From: Pseudomonas sp. CFBP 13711
Lineage (GTDB): Bacteria; Pseudomonadota; Gammaproteobacteria; Pseudomonadales; Pseudomonadaceae
Assembly (NCBI RefSeq): GCF_014842265.1
Contig: NZ_JACYVI010000005.1
Span: forward strand, 122,518 to 186,517
Direction: 5' to 3'
DNA: 64,000 bases
Each line of letters begins with the position of its first letter. The first letter of the stretch is position 1. The notes beneath the pieces are model-generated. The model searched no databases. It had not been told where the DNA came from and worked only from the letters and a program-made list of their open reading frames with translations. Positions 31,770 through 40,637 of this stretch are shown one piece after another. The translations under genes and the position numbers were made by a program.

Positions 31770-32915
31770 ATGCGTTGGGGTACTTATTTCGCTGTGCTGG
31801 CGTCGGTATTGAGCGTCGGTCTGGCGCTGGGCGTGAGCATGCCGCTGGTGTCCCTGCGGCTGGAGGCCTGGGGTTACGGTGCGTTTGCCATCGGCGTCAT
31901 GGCTGCGATGCCGGCCATTGGCGTGCTGCTGGGTGCCAGCCTTGCCAGCCGGCTCGCTTCAAGACTCGGCACCGCCAACCTGATGCGGCTGTGCCTGTGG
32001 GCCGGGTCATTTTCAGTGGGTTTGCTGGCGTTACTGCCCAATTACTGGATCTGGCTGGTATTGAGGCTGATGCTCGGGACGATCCTGACCATCGTCTTCG
32101 TGCTCGGCGAGAGCTGGATCAACCAGTTGGTGATCGAACGGCTGCGCGGCAAGCTGGTGGCGCTGTACGGCAGTTCCTACGCATTGAGTCAGCTGGGCGG
32201 GCCGGTGCTGCTGGGTTTCATTGGCACGGAAGCAGATTATGGGTTTTGGGTCGGGACCCTGCTGCTGGCGGTATCGCCGTTTCTATTGCTGGGCAGAACA
32301 GGCGCGCCGAGCGCGGAATCCAGCCATGTGACGCTGCGCGATCTCGGCGGCTTCTGTCGGAGTTTGCCGGCCATTGCGTGGGCCATCGCTTTATTCGCCG
32401 GGTTTGAAGCGATGATTCTGACCTTGCTGCCGGTGTATTGCCTGCAGCAAGGTTTCACGCCTGAAGTGGCTTTGGCGATGGTCAGCACTGTGGTGGTGGG
32501 TGATGCGCTTCTGCAGCTGCCGATTGGTGCGCTGGCCGACAGGGTTTCCCGTCGGCGGCTGTTTTCCGGGTGTGCGCTGGTGCTGATGGTGTCGAGCCTG
32601 GCGATTCCGCTGCTGGTCGACACAATTGCGATCTGGCCGCTGTGGGTGCTGTTCGGCGCCAGTGCGGGCGGGCTGTTCACGCTGTCGCTGATTCTGATTG
32701 GCGAGCGCTACCGCGATGACGCTTTGGTGCGCGCCAATGCCCACGTCGCCCAGCTGTGGGGGATCGGTTGCCTGCTCGGCCCCTTGGCGGCAGGCGCTGG
32801 CAGCCAGTGGGTCAGCGGTCAGGCGCTGCCGTTGCTGATGGCGGCGGGGGCGCTGGGGTTGGTGATCCTGTCCCAGCGTCCCAAGGCCTTTGGCGCGCAG
32901 GCGGTGGCGGCTTAA
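31770..32915 (+). CDS. MFS transporter
   Basis: 381 aa from an ATG with GGAG upstream. About 12 hydrophobic helices, with the MFS cytoplasmic-loop motifs ASRLASRLGTANLMRL between helices 2 and 3 and GALADRVSRRRLFSG between helices 8 and 9. Resembles YcaD-type exporters; substrate unknown. I recall an MFS gene in this position (PA5311) in PAO1. Its stop codon overlaps the stop of the converging phospholipase D gene in a shared TTAA. Confidence 0.88.
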   Translation: MRWGTYFAVLASVLSVGLALGVSMPLVSLRLEAWGYGAFAIGVMAAMPAIGVLLGASLASRLASRLGTANLMRLCLWAGSFSVGLLALLPNYWIWLVLRLMLGTILTIVFVLGESWINQLVIERLRGKLVALYGSSYALSQLGGPVLLGFIGTEADYGFWVGTLLLAVSPFLLLGRTGAPSAESSHVTLRDLGGFCRSLPAIAWAIALFAGFEAMILTLLPVYCLQQGFTPEVALAMVSTVVVGDALLQLPIGALADRVSRRRLFSGCALVLMVSSLAIPLLVDTIAIWPLWVLFGASAGGLFTLSLILIGERYRDDALVRANAHVAQLWGIGCLLGPLAAGAGSQWVSGQALPLLMAAGALGLVILSQRPKAFGAQAVAA

Positions 32916-34516
32916 AGCATCTTTTCCAGGCCGACCGCCGTGCTGAACCAAGCGTTCATCCGGCGCCACCAGTCGCCAGGCTCTTTGGACAGCGTGTGGA
33001 TTTTGCCGTTGTCCTCGGTCACCCACACCAGCCGGTTGTTTTCCAGCTTGACCTGATAGCTGATGGCCGGCGCCATACCCTGAAGCGCCAGCTCGCGCAG
33101 GTATTCGGTAAGCTCGGGGCTGTCGACCAGCACGCCGACTTCGGTGTTCCACAGCACTGACCGTGGGTCGAAATTGAACGAACCCACGAACATCTTCTGG
33201 CGATCAAAGATCATCGCCTTGCTGTGCAGGCTCGATTCCGAGCCGCCCTTGATCAGGTTTGTGTGCAGAAATGCAGGTCCGCTGCCCTTGGCGTTGCTCG
33301 GATCGCCTGGCTGGCGGCGCAGTTCGAACAGCTTCACGCCGTGCTCCAGCAGCGCTCGGCGGTAGGGCGCGTAACCGCCGTGTACCGCCGGCACGTCGGT
33401 GGCCTCCAGCGAATTCGTCAGCAGGTTCACCGACACGCCTTTGTCCGAGAGTCCGGTCAGGTACACCAAGCCTTCCTGCCCGGGCACGAAGTAGGCTGAG
33501 ATCAGCATCAGTTCCTTGTGCACGCCGCCCAGATCAGGACTCAATTGAGTCGCCAGCAGCAGATGCGGGTCGGGCTCGCCCCGTGACAGCACCTTGGTCG
33601 GCGCGTCCCACAACGCCTGGTTGTGCGCCCAGATCAGCTCATTGAGCCAGGTCTTCATACGCGGGTGAGTCCGATAGTCCATCAGCCGTTCATACAGGGC
33701 CTTCTTCTCAACGTGGGCCTGATCCAGCGACTCGGCCAGCAGAGCGCGCGCTTTGGTCAGATCCTTACGATCGGGTGGCCAGTAGAGGAAGTCGTTGATC
33801 GGCTTGCTGAGCGCGCTGTTCCAGTACTGATCGAAGCTGTGACCCAGCTGTTCCGCCACCGGGCCCACGCTGAGCATGTCGATGTCGGTGAAATTCAGAT
33901 TGGGTTCGGCGTCGAAATACTCGTCACCCAGATTGCGCCCGCCGACGATGGCCACGGCGCCGTCGGCCAGCCACAACTTGTTGTGCATGCGGCGATGCTG
34001 CTGGGACAGATTGAACAGCCGGCCCAGGTTACGGGTGGCGCCCATGCTGCGGCCCAGATTGAGCGGATTGAACAGGCGGATCTGAAGGTTCGGGTGCGCA
34101 GCGAGTGTGGCGATGACTTCATCCAGCCCGTCGCTGGTGGTGTCGTCCAGCAGGATGCGCACGCGAACGCCGCGATCGGCAGCTTTGAGCAATTCGTCAA
34201 CCAGTGCCCGCGTGCTCAGGCCGTCGTGAACGATGTAGTACTGTAGATCCAGGCTGGTTTTGGCGTTGCGAATCAGCTCGGCGCGGGCCATGAAGGCTTC
34301 GGTGCTGTTGGGCAGCAGGCGGAAGCCCGAACGGCCCTCGTGAGGCGCCGCCTGGGCCATGATCGAGCGGCCGAATGAAGACTGCGCCGCCGGCAGCGCC
34401 TGACTCGGTCCGTCAGGAGCGGGCGTGTGCGCACAACCGCTGAGGCCGAGGGCGAGAGCCAGGAGGAGGGGCACCGCCCGTAAGTTCGTCAACGCGGTCA
34501 TCCGAAAATCAGTCAT
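32912..34516 (-). CDS. Phospholipase D-family lipoprotein
   Basis: 534 aa. The signal peptide ends in the lipobox LGLSGC (cysteine about 28). Two HKD catalytic motifs are present: MHNKLWLADGAVAIVGGRN (about 178-196) and LHSKAMIFDRQKMFVGSFN (about 428-446), each HxKx4D. The family includes phospholipases and cardiolipin synthase-like proteins; with a lipid anchor and no other domain, a phosphatidyl hydrolase or transferase at the envelope is likely. The open frame extends to 35056 antisense to the neighbouring regulator and is rejected. Either ATG 34516 or 34501 could be used. Confidence 0.87.
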   Translation of the reverse strand: MTDFRMTALTNLRAVPLLLALALGLSGCAHTPAPDGPSQALPAAQSSFGRSIMAQAAPHEGRSGFRLLPNSTEAFMARAELIRNAKTSLDLQYYIVHDGLSTRALVDELLKAADRGVRVRILLDDTTSDGLDEVIATLAAHPNLQIRLFNPLNLGRSMGATRNLGRLFNLSQQHRRMHNKLWLADGAVAIVGGRNLGDEYFDAEPNLNFTDIDMLSVGPVAEQLGHSFDQYWNSALSKPINDFLYWPPDRKDLTKARALLAESLDQAHVEKKALYERLMDYRTHPRMKTWLNELIWAHNQALWDAPTKVLSRGEPDPHLLLATQLSPDLGGVHKELMLISAYFVPGQEGLVYLTGLSDKGVSVNLLTNSLEATDVPAVHGGYAPYRRALLEHGVKLFELRRQPGDPSNAKGSGPAFLHTNLIKGGSESSLHSKAMIFDRQKMFVGSFNFDPRSVLWNTEVGVLVDSPELTEYLRELALQGMAPAISYQVKLENNRLVWVTEDNGKIHTLSKEPGDWWRRMNAWFSTAVGLEKML

Positions 34517-34540
34517 GGCGATATGACCGCGCTTTCTCCT

Positions 34541-34594
34541 AAAGGTTAAAAGCCGCAAAAGGTTAAAAGCTTCAAAAGGTTTAGCTGCAAAGGT
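34541..34594. repeat. Short tandem repeat, 17-bp unit
   Basis: aaaggttaaaagccgca, aaaggttaaaagcttca, then a partial aaaggtttagctgca and a final aaggt. It lies between the PLD start and the MocR stop, so it would be in the PLD 5' leader or promoter. Confidence 0.8.
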
Positions 34595-36021
34595 CATGCA
34601 GGGTCGGTCCGCTGCATGAGCAGCGCCGTGGCAGCGCCGACCTTGCGCACCGCTTCCTCGATTTGCGCGGTCGGCTTGGCGGCGAAGTTCATGCGCAGGC
34701 AATTTCTGTATTTGCCGGACGCTGAAAAGATGCTGCCGACGGCAATCTGTACGCCTTGCCCCTGCAGCGCGCGGTTCAGGCGCAACGAGTCGAAGTCTTC
34801 CGGCAGCTCGATCCACAGCATGAACCCGCCCTGGGGACGACTCACACGGGTGCCTTCCGGGAAGTAACGCGTCACCCAGCCGGTCATCAGGTCGCGACTG
34901 CGCTGGTACTGGCCGCGCATCCGGCGCATGTGCGGCTCGTAGTGTCCGGCCTTGAGAAAGTCCGAAATCGCCAGCTGCGGCTGGGTCGCGGTCGAACCGG
35001 TGCTGATGTATTTCATGTGCAGCGCGCGATCGAGATAGCGACCGGGCGCGACCCAACCGACGCGCAGGCCCGGCGCCAAGGTCTTGGAAAACGAGCTGCA
35101 GAGCAGGACGCGGCCGTCTTCGTCGAAGGATTTGATCGTGCGCGGGCGAGGGTAGGTGTAGGCCAGATCGCCATACACATCGTCTTCGATGATCGCCACA
35201 TCGAAGCGTTGCGCCAGGGTCAGCAGTGCGCGTTTACGGTCCTCCGGCATGATGTAGCCCAGCGGGTTGTTGCAGCTCGGCGTCAGCTGTATGGCCTTGA
35301 TCGGCCACTGTTCCAGCGCCAACTCCAATGCGTCGAGGCTGATGCCGGTGAGCGGGTCGGTGGGGATTTCCAGGGCTTTCATGCCCAGCCCCTTGAGCGC
35401 CTGCATGGCGCCGTGAAAGCTGGGCGAGTCGACTGCGACGATGTCGCCCGGCTGGCACACCGAACGGATACAGATGGCCAGCGCCTCTTGGGCGCCAGTG
35501 GTGATCACCAGATCGTCCGGATCGATGTTGGTGCCGGAATCCAGCAGCAGCCGCGCGACTTGTTCCCTCAGGCAACGCCGGCCGTGGATATTGTCGTAAT
35601 ACAGCCCGGGCATGTCCGAGCGACGGCTGATCCTGCCCAGCGCCTGGGTCAGTGGACGCAAGGTCGGGCTGGTGACGTCGGGCATGCCGCGACCCAGCTG
35701 AACCACGTCAGGGCTGGGTGCGGCTCGTGCCAGTTCCAGCACTTGATCCCACTGAGAGATTTCCACCGGGCGCTGGGCGGGGCGGCCTATCGCAGGCAGG
35801 GCGGGCGTCTTGCGGCCAGCCGGCACGAAATACCCGGACTTGGGCCGTGGCAGCGCGAGCCCGTTGTCTTCCAGCAATCGATACGCCTGCTGCACGGTGC
35901 TCAGGCTGACGCCGTGCTCAAGACTCAACGCACGCACCGAAGGCAGCCGGTCGCCGGGGCGATAAAAGCCGTTTTCGATGCGCGTGCCGAGCAATTCGGC
36001 GAGGTTGACGTAGAGGGTCAT
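34594..36021 (-). CDS. MocR family GntR/aminotransferase transcriptional regulator
   Basis: 475 aa from an ATG with GGGAG upstream; the frame is open to 36276 but that part overlaps the divergent gene. The N-terminal winged helix GntR domain (about 1-75, GFYRPGDRLPSVRALSLEHG) is joined to a fold-type I aminotransferase domain (about 110-470). The PLP lysine lies in LLCSSFSKTLAPGLRVGW, with PSCNNPLGY and IIEDDVYGDLAY typical of the cofactor pocket. MocR proteins use PLP or an amino-acid adduct as effector and often act on a divergent gene. That gene here is the DUF1127 gene at 36200. Confidence 0.92.
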   Translation of the reverse strand: MTLYVNLAELLGTRIENGFYRPGDRLPSVRALSLEHGVSLSTVQQAYRLLEDNGLALPRPKSGYFVPAGRKTPALPAIGRPAQRPVEISQWDQVLELARAAPSPDVVQLGRGMPDVTSPTLRPLTQALGRISRRSDMPGLYYDNIHGRRCLREQVARLLLDSGTNIDPDDLVITTGAQEALAICIRSVCQPGDIVAVDSPSFHGAMQALKGLGMKALEIPTDPLTGISLDALELALEQWPIKAIQLTPSCNNPLGYIMPEDRKRALLTLAQRFDVAIIEDDVYGDLAYTYPRPRTIKSFDEDGRVLLCSSFSKTLAPGLRVGWVAPGRYLDRALHMKYISTGSTATQPQLAISDFLKAGHYEPHMRRMRGQYQRSRDLMTGWVTRYFPEGTRVSRPQGGFMLWIELPEDFDSLRLNRALQGQGVQIAVGSIFSASGKYRNCLRMNFAAKPTAQIEEAVRKVGAATALLMQRTDPA

Positions 36022-36056
36022 GGCGTACTCCCACAAGGTGAGGCGATCGGTAGACC

Positions 36057-36157
36057 GATACAGATGTTGGGAAAATACAGCATTCAGCGCGAGAGGAAAC
36101 CGATCTGTATGCAAAGAATAATAATTCTTTGGATCTGTAATGGTTTTCCATACAGAC
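36057..36157. promoter_or_regulatory. Cluster of ATACAGA/TCTGTAT operator-like motifs
   Basis: Between mocR (36021) and the DUF1127 gene (36200) the same 8-mer or its complement recurs: GATACAGAT 36057-36065, ATACAG 36075-36080, ATCTGTAT 36103-36110, ATCTGTAA 36133-36140 and ATACAGAC 36150-36157. MocR regulators typically bind direct and inverted repeats of this size. These are probable binding sites, but no footprint is known to me. Confidence 0.5.
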
Positions 36158-36199
36158 ACATCATGAATCCACTCGAAACCCACCCTGAGGTGTCTGGAA

Positions 36200-36433
36200 A
36201 TGAGCGGAATAAGTGATGTTCGGTTAACGCTGTATGCCGGTGAGCTGGTCCGGGAGCAGGACGGGAGCTCGCGCATTAGTGCGCCGGAAGGATTAGGGAT
36301 GTGGGGGCTGTTTCAGCATCGCCTGGCCAGTCGGCGCGCGTTGTTGAAACTGACTGACGAGCAGTTGAAGGATATTGGCTTGAGCAGCGAGCAGGCGCGC
36401 CATGAAGGGCTCAAGCCGTTCTGGCGCGAATGA
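36200..36433 (+). CDS. DUF1127 small protein
   Basis: 77 aa. The C-terminal half carries the DUF1127 pattern: an Arg-rich RLASRRALLKLTDEQLKDIG followed by LSSEQARHEG. DUF1127 proteins are small basic proteins linked to phosphate, polyamine or RNA metabolism in alphaproteobacteria; the role here is unknown. Divergent from the MocR gene across the repeat-rich 180-bp region. The first ATG is used; ribosome-site evidence is weak. Confidence 0.8.
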   Translation: MSGISDVRLTLYAGELVREQDGSSRISAPEGLGMWGLFQHRLASRRALLKLTDEQLKDIGLSSEQARHEGLKPFWRE

Positions 36434-36471
36434 GGGCTGTTACGCAGTCGGCCTCACAGGGGCGAGTCCGG

Positions 36472-37782
36472 TTACACCAGCTCTTTAAAGCGGTGCCACA
36501 ACATCCCCAGCGCCAGTAGCGGCGAGCGCAAATGTTTACCGCCGGGGAAGGTGATGTGAGGGACTTTGGCAAAGAGCTCGAACCCGCCGCTGTGTTGGCC
36601 GCTGATGGCCTCAGCCAGCAACTTGCCGGCCAGATGCGTTGCGTTCAGCCCGTGCCCCGCGTACGCCTGGGCGTAGAACACGTTTGGATGCGTGTGCAGT
36701 CGCCCGATCTGCGGCAAGCGATTGGCGCCGATGCCGATCATCCCGCCCCACTTAAAATCGATCTTCACGTCTTTGAGCTGAGGGAACACCTTGAGCATCT
36801 TCGGCTGCATGTACGCTGCAATGTCGCTCGGGTCGCGGCCTGAATAGTGACAGGCGCCGCCGAACAGCAAGCGTCGATCAGCCGACAGCCGAAAATAATC
36901 CACCGCCACACGCTGATCGCACATCGCGGTATTGCGCGGAATCAGTTGGCTGGCGAGCTCTTCGCTCAGTGGCTCGGTGGCGATGAGGTAACTGCCGGCG
37001 GGCAAGACCTTGCCGCTCAACTCCCCATCGAGCTCGTTGAGATACGCATTGCAGCCCAGCACCAGCGTGCTGGCGCGCACCCGCCCTTGAGCTGTATGAA
37101 TGTTGACCTCTGTGCCATATTCCAGCCGCGTCGCTGCCGAGTGTTCGAACACCTGCACGCCCAGTGACTGAGCGATGGCGGCTTCTGCCAGCGCCAGGTT
37201 GAGCGGATGCAGATGGCCCGAGCCCATGTCCAGCATCGCGCCGGCATAGTTGGGTGAGCCGATGACGCTGCTGAGGTTGCCCGCTTCAATCAATTCCAGC
37301 GGGTGTCGATAACCCAGGCTTCGCAGCTCTTCGGCGTCTTTGGCAAAACCCTCGAACTCCTTGGGCTTGTTCGCCAGATCGCAGTAGCCCCAGGTCAGGT
37401 CGCAGTCGATCTGGTATTTGCTGACGCGCTCGCGGACGATTTCCACCGCTTCGAGGCCCATCAGCTTGAGCTGGCGCACGCCGTCCTCGCCGATGACATT
37501 GCTGAACTGGTCCACATCGTGGCCGACGCCGCGGATTAACTGCCCGCCATTACGACCGCTCGCGCCCCAGCCGATCTTGTGTGCTTCCAGCAGCACCACG
37601 TTCAAGCCGCGTTCAGCCAGCTCGATCGCCGTGTTCAGCCCGGAAAACCCGCCGCCGATGATGCAGACGTCGGTTTTGATCTCGCCGTGCAGGGCAGGGT
37701 GGTCAGGCTGAGCATGGCGGGTGGCGGCGTAGTAAGAGGCCGCGTGATCAGACAATCCGGGCTGGGGAGACCGAGCATTCAT
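36472..37782 (-). CDS. FAD-dependent amine oxidoreductase (PuuB/DAO type)
   Basis: 436 aa. An FAD-binding GxGxxG motif (CIIGGGFSGLNTAIELAERG, about 40-59), then a DAO fold with the family stretch GWGASGRNGGQLIRG and a C-terminal YAQAYAGHGLNATHLAGK. Resembles gamma-glutamylputrescine oxidase PuuB, and I recall a homologue (PA5309) among PAO1 polyamine genes. With the aldehyde dehydrogenase it could convert an amine to an aldehyde and then an acid. Substrate is inferred. Confidence 0.87.
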   Translation of the reverse strand: MNARSPQPGLSDHAASYYAATRHAQPDHPALHGEIKTDVCIIGGGFSGLNTAIELAERGLNVVLLEAHKIGWGASGRNGGQLIRGVGHDVDQFSNVIGEDGVRQLKLMGLEAVEIVRERVSKYQIDCDLTWGYCDLANKPKEFEGFAKDAEELRSLGYRHPLELIEAGNLSSVIGSPNYAGAMLDMGSGHLHPLNLALAEAAIAQSLGVQVFEHSAATRLEYGTEVNIHTAQGRVRASTLVLGCNAYLNELDGELSGKVLPAGSYLIATEPLSEELASQLIPRNTAMCDQRVAVDYFRLSADRRLLFGGACHYSGRDPSDIAAYMQPKMLKVFPQLKDVKIDFKWGGMIGIGANRLPQIGRLHTHPNVFYAQAYAGHGLNATHLAGKLLAEAISGQHSGGFELFAKVPHITFPGGKHLRSPLLALGMLWHRFKELV

Positions 37783-37935
37783 GTTGAATATCCCGAGAAC
37801 ACTGTTTGGAAAATTTTACGGAGGGTAGCGGGGTGAATGAATCCGGGCAAGAAAATGCCAGTGCATGATCATCCGGGTGTAAGTCCCGGAGGCGCTGGGG
37901 CACAATCAGCACCTTTCACAGGGGAAACTGCCGCG

Positions 37936-38289
37936 ATGGGCTGCAACAGCGAGAAAATCCGCGATCTGCGGCGGCAGATTCCGTCGTTCGAATGCGTCCC
38001 GGGTTGCCACGATTGCTGTGGGCCGGTGACCACGTCGTCCGAAGAGATGTCGCGCTTGCCGCGCAAGACACCAGCCGAGCAGGAAGCGGCGTTCAACGAG
38101 CTGAACTGCGTACACCTGGGGCCCCACGGCTGCACCGTGTATGACGAGCGGCCGCTGATTTGTCGCCTGTTCGGCACCACAAAAACCCTGCCATGCCCCA
38201 ACGGTCGCCGCCCTGAGGTCCTGATTCACCCGCGCGCCGAGAAGCAGGTGCATGAGTTCATCGCCTCGACGCGGCAGGTCCTGGTTTAG
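37936..38289 (+). CDS. YkgJ family cysteine-cluster protein
   Basis: 117 aa from the ATG giving MGCNSEKIRDLRRQIPSFEC, with GGGGAAA upstream; the open frame begins at 37837. The eight-cysteine YkgJ arrangement is seen: CVPGCHDCC near the start, CVHLGPHGCTVYDERPLICR in the middle and a later CP. It probably binds zinc or an iron-sulfur cluster. Function unknown. Confidence 0.85.
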   Translation: MGCNSEKIRDLRRQIPSFECVPGCHDCCGPVTTSSEEMSRLPRKTPAEQEAAFNELNCVHLGPHGCTVYDERPLICRLFGTTKTLPCPNGRRPEVLIHPRAEKQVHEFIASTRQVLV

Positions 38290-38323
38290 CCGAAGCCATT
38301 TGCGGTGCGCCGGTTTCGGATGC

Positions 38324-38812
38324 TTATTCCGGAATCGGCAGGCACAAACTCTCCTTCACCTCTTCCATCACGATGTAGCTCTTGGACTCCCGCACGTGGG
38401 GCAGCTTGAGCAGGATATCGCCCAGCAGCTTGCGGTACGACGCCATCTCGGAAATCCGCGCTTTCACCAGATAGTCGAAATCCCCTGACACCAGATGGCA
38501 TTCCAGCACGTGGGGCAGTTTGAGCACCGCGCGGCGGAATTCTTCAAAGGTGTCACCGGACTTGTAGTCCAGGCTGATCTCGACAAACACCAACAAGCTG
38601 GCTTTGAGGTTCTGCGGATTGAGGCGGGCGTTGTAGCCCATGATGATGCCTTCACGCTCCAGACGCCGGACCCGCTCCGTACACGGCGTGGTAGACAGCC
38701 CGACGCGTTCGCCCAGTTCGGTGAAGGAGATCCGGCCGTCGTTTTGCAGGATGCGCAGGATATTGCGGTCGATCTTGTCCAGCTCGCGTTTGGACTGGTG
38801 CTGAGTACGCAT
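38324..38812 (-). CDS. lrp: Lrp/AsnC family regulator of the dad operon
   Basis: 162 aa from MRTQHQSKRELDKIDRNIL; the frame is open to 38893. The N-terminal helix-turn-helix (about 15-65, RISFTELGERVGLSTTPCTERV) is followed by an AsnC/RAM effector domain (about 75-160). Divergent from dadA across 154 bp. In P. aeruginosa and E. coli the dad operon is controlled by Lrp responding to L-alanine, so the same job is likely here. Confidence 0.9.
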   Translation of the reverse strand: MRTQHQSKRELDKIDRNILRILQNDGRISFTELGERVGLSTTPCTERVRRLEREGIIMGYNARLNPQNLKASLLVFVEISLDYKSGDTFEEFRRAVLKLPHVLECHLVSGDFDYLVKARISEMASYRKLLGDILLKLPHVRESKSYIVMEEVKESLCLPIPE

Positions 38813-38966
38813 CGAAGAGCCCTCTGCCAAAGCGTCGGTTGCCGAGAAGAAATGCCGAATATAGGCGTTTATATAGTCAAAAGCACTGCTCACGCCTTTT
38901 TATACTGCGCACATCCTTGCTTAAAACTTGAAAACGTCAGCGGATATCCGCGATGAGGGAATCAAC

Positions 38967-40268
38967 ATGCGCGTTCTGGTCCTTGGAAGTGGCGTAATCG
39001 GTACCACCAGTGCGTATTACCTGGCGCGTGCGGGCTTCGAGGTGACGGTCGTTGACCGTCAACCGGCCGCGGCCATGGAAACCAGTTTCGCCAACGCCGG
39101 GCAGGTGTCGCCGGGCTACGCCTCCCCATGGGCGGCACCGGGTGTGCCGCTCAAGGCCCTCAAATGGTTGCTGCAGCGCCATGCGCCGCTGGCAATCAAG
39201 GCGACGGCCGATGTCGATCAATACCTGTGGATGGCGCAGATGCTGCGCAACTGCACCCAGAACCGTTATGCGGTCAACAAAGAGCGCATGGTTCGCCTCT
39301 CCGAATACAGCCGCGACTGCCTCGATGAGCTGCGTGCCGAGACCGGCATTGCCTACGAAGGTCGCAGCCTCGGCACCACCCAGCTGTTCCGCACTCAGGA
39401 GCAACTGGATAACGCCGCCAAGGACATCGCCGTGCTCGAACAGGCCGGCGTGCCCTATGAAGTACTCGACCGTGAAGGCATTGCCCGGGTTGAACCGGCC
39501 CTGGCCAGCGTCAGCAATATCCTCAGTGGGGCACTGCGTCTTCCGAACGATCAGACCGGCGACTGCCAGCTGTTCACCACGCGTCTGGCCGAAATGTGCG
39601 TGAAGCTGGGCGTTGAGTTCCGCTTCGGCCAGTCCATCGAGTCCATTGATTTCGCCGGCGACACCATCAAGGGCGTGCGCATCAATGGCACGCTCGAAAC
39701 CGCTGACCGCTACGTGCTGGCGCTTGGCAGCTACTCGCCGCAACTGCTCAAGCCGCTTGGCATCAAGGCGCCGGTTTATCCGCTCAAGGGCTACTCGCTG
39801 ACGGTGCCGATCACCGACCCGGCGATGGCGCCGACTTCGACCATTCTCGACGAGACCTACAAGGTCGCGATTACCCGCTTCGACAATCGCATTCGTGTGG
39901 GCGGCATGGCCGAGATCGCCGGTTTCGACCTGTCGCTTAATCCTCGTCGCCGCGAGACCCTGGAGATGATCGTCAACGATCTCTATCCTCACGGCGGCGA
40001 CCTGCAGCAGGCCAGCTTCTGGACCGGTCTGCGCCCGACGACGCCGGACGGAACACCTATCGTCGGCGCAACGCCTTACCGCAATCTGTTCCTCAACACC
40101 GGCCACGGCACGTTGGGTTGGACGATGGCCTGCGGTTCAGGCAGATTGCTGGCTGACCTGATCGCGCGCAAAACGCCGCAGATCAGTGCTGAAGGCCTCG
40201 ATATTTCCCGTTACGGCAGTTCCAAGGAGATCGCAAAACATGTCCATTCAGCGCCAGCTCACCAATGA
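38967..40268 (+). CDS. dadA: D-amino acid dehydrogenase small subunit
   Basis: 433 aa from [20 protein letters not shown] with GAGG upstream; in-frame codons before it are not family sequence. The FAD-binding GSGVIG motif and C-terminal [20 protein letters not shown] are typical of DadA, which deaminates D-alanine to pyruvate at the membrane. First gene of a dadA-ridA-alr operon, divergent from lrp. Confidence 0.96.
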   Translation: MRVLVLGSGVIGTTSAYYLARAGFEVTVVDRQPAAAMETSFANAGQVSPGYASPWAAPGVPLKALKWLLQRHAPLAIKATADVDQYLWMAQMLRNCTQNRYAVNKERMVRLSEYSRDCLDELRAETGIAYEGRSLGTTQLFRTQEQLDNAAKDIAVLEQAGVPYEVLDREGIARVEPALASVSNILSGALRLPNDQTGDCQLFTTRLAEMCVKLGVEFRFGQSIESIDFAGDTIKGVRINGTLETADRYVLALGSYSPQLLKPLGIKAPVYPLKGYSLTVPITDPAMAPTSTILDETYKVAITRFDNRIRVGGMAEIAGFDLSLNPRRRETLEMIVNDLYPHGGDLQQASFWTGLRPTTPDGTPIVGATPYRNLFLNTGHGTLGWTMACGSGRLLADLIARKTPQISAEGLDISRYGSSKEIAKHVHSAPAHQ

Positions 40269-40593
40269 GCGCATGAGCCAGTTGGTCGTCCATAACGGCA
40301 CCGTTTATCTTGCCGGGCAAGTGGCCGACGACATGGCAGCGGGGATTGAGCAGCAGACCCGCGAGACGCTTCACAACATTGAGCGATTGCTGGACCTGGC
40401 CGGTACCGACAAGACCCGCATTCTGTCGGTGACGATCTACCTGAAAGACATCGATGCACACTTTGCCGGCATGAACAGCGTCTGGGACACCTGGCTGCCG
40501 AGGGGCCTTGCCCCTGCGCGTGCAACGGTTGAAGCCAAGCTGTGCGAGCCTGAGATTCTGGTTGAACTGTCGGTGGTTGCGGCGCTGCCGTAG
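40240..40593 (+). CDS. RidA family protein in the dad operon
   Basis: 117 aa, YjgF/RidA-like, from [20 protein letters not shown] with AAGGAGA upstream, overlapping the dadA end by 29 bp in another frame. Shows [12 protein letters not shown] near the start, the Arg of the [14 protein letters not shown] segment and the terminal [14 protein letters not shown]. Imines made by DadA would be a natural substrate. Distinct from the RidA at 9049. Confidence 0.88.
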   Translation: MSIQRQLTNERMSQLVVHNGTVYLAGQVADDMAAGIEQQTRETLHNIERLLDLAGTDKTRILSVTIYLKDIDAHFAGMNSVWDTWLPRGLAPARATVEAKLCEPEILVELSVVAALP

Positions 40594-40637
40594 CTCACCC
40601 ACCTATATCCATCTATTGACCGACAAGAAGCCCCAGC

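Noticed and set aside
34517..35056. N-terminal extension of the phospholipase D frame
   Set aside because: Antisense to the MocR gene, and it would hide the lipoprotein signal peptide that begins at 34516.
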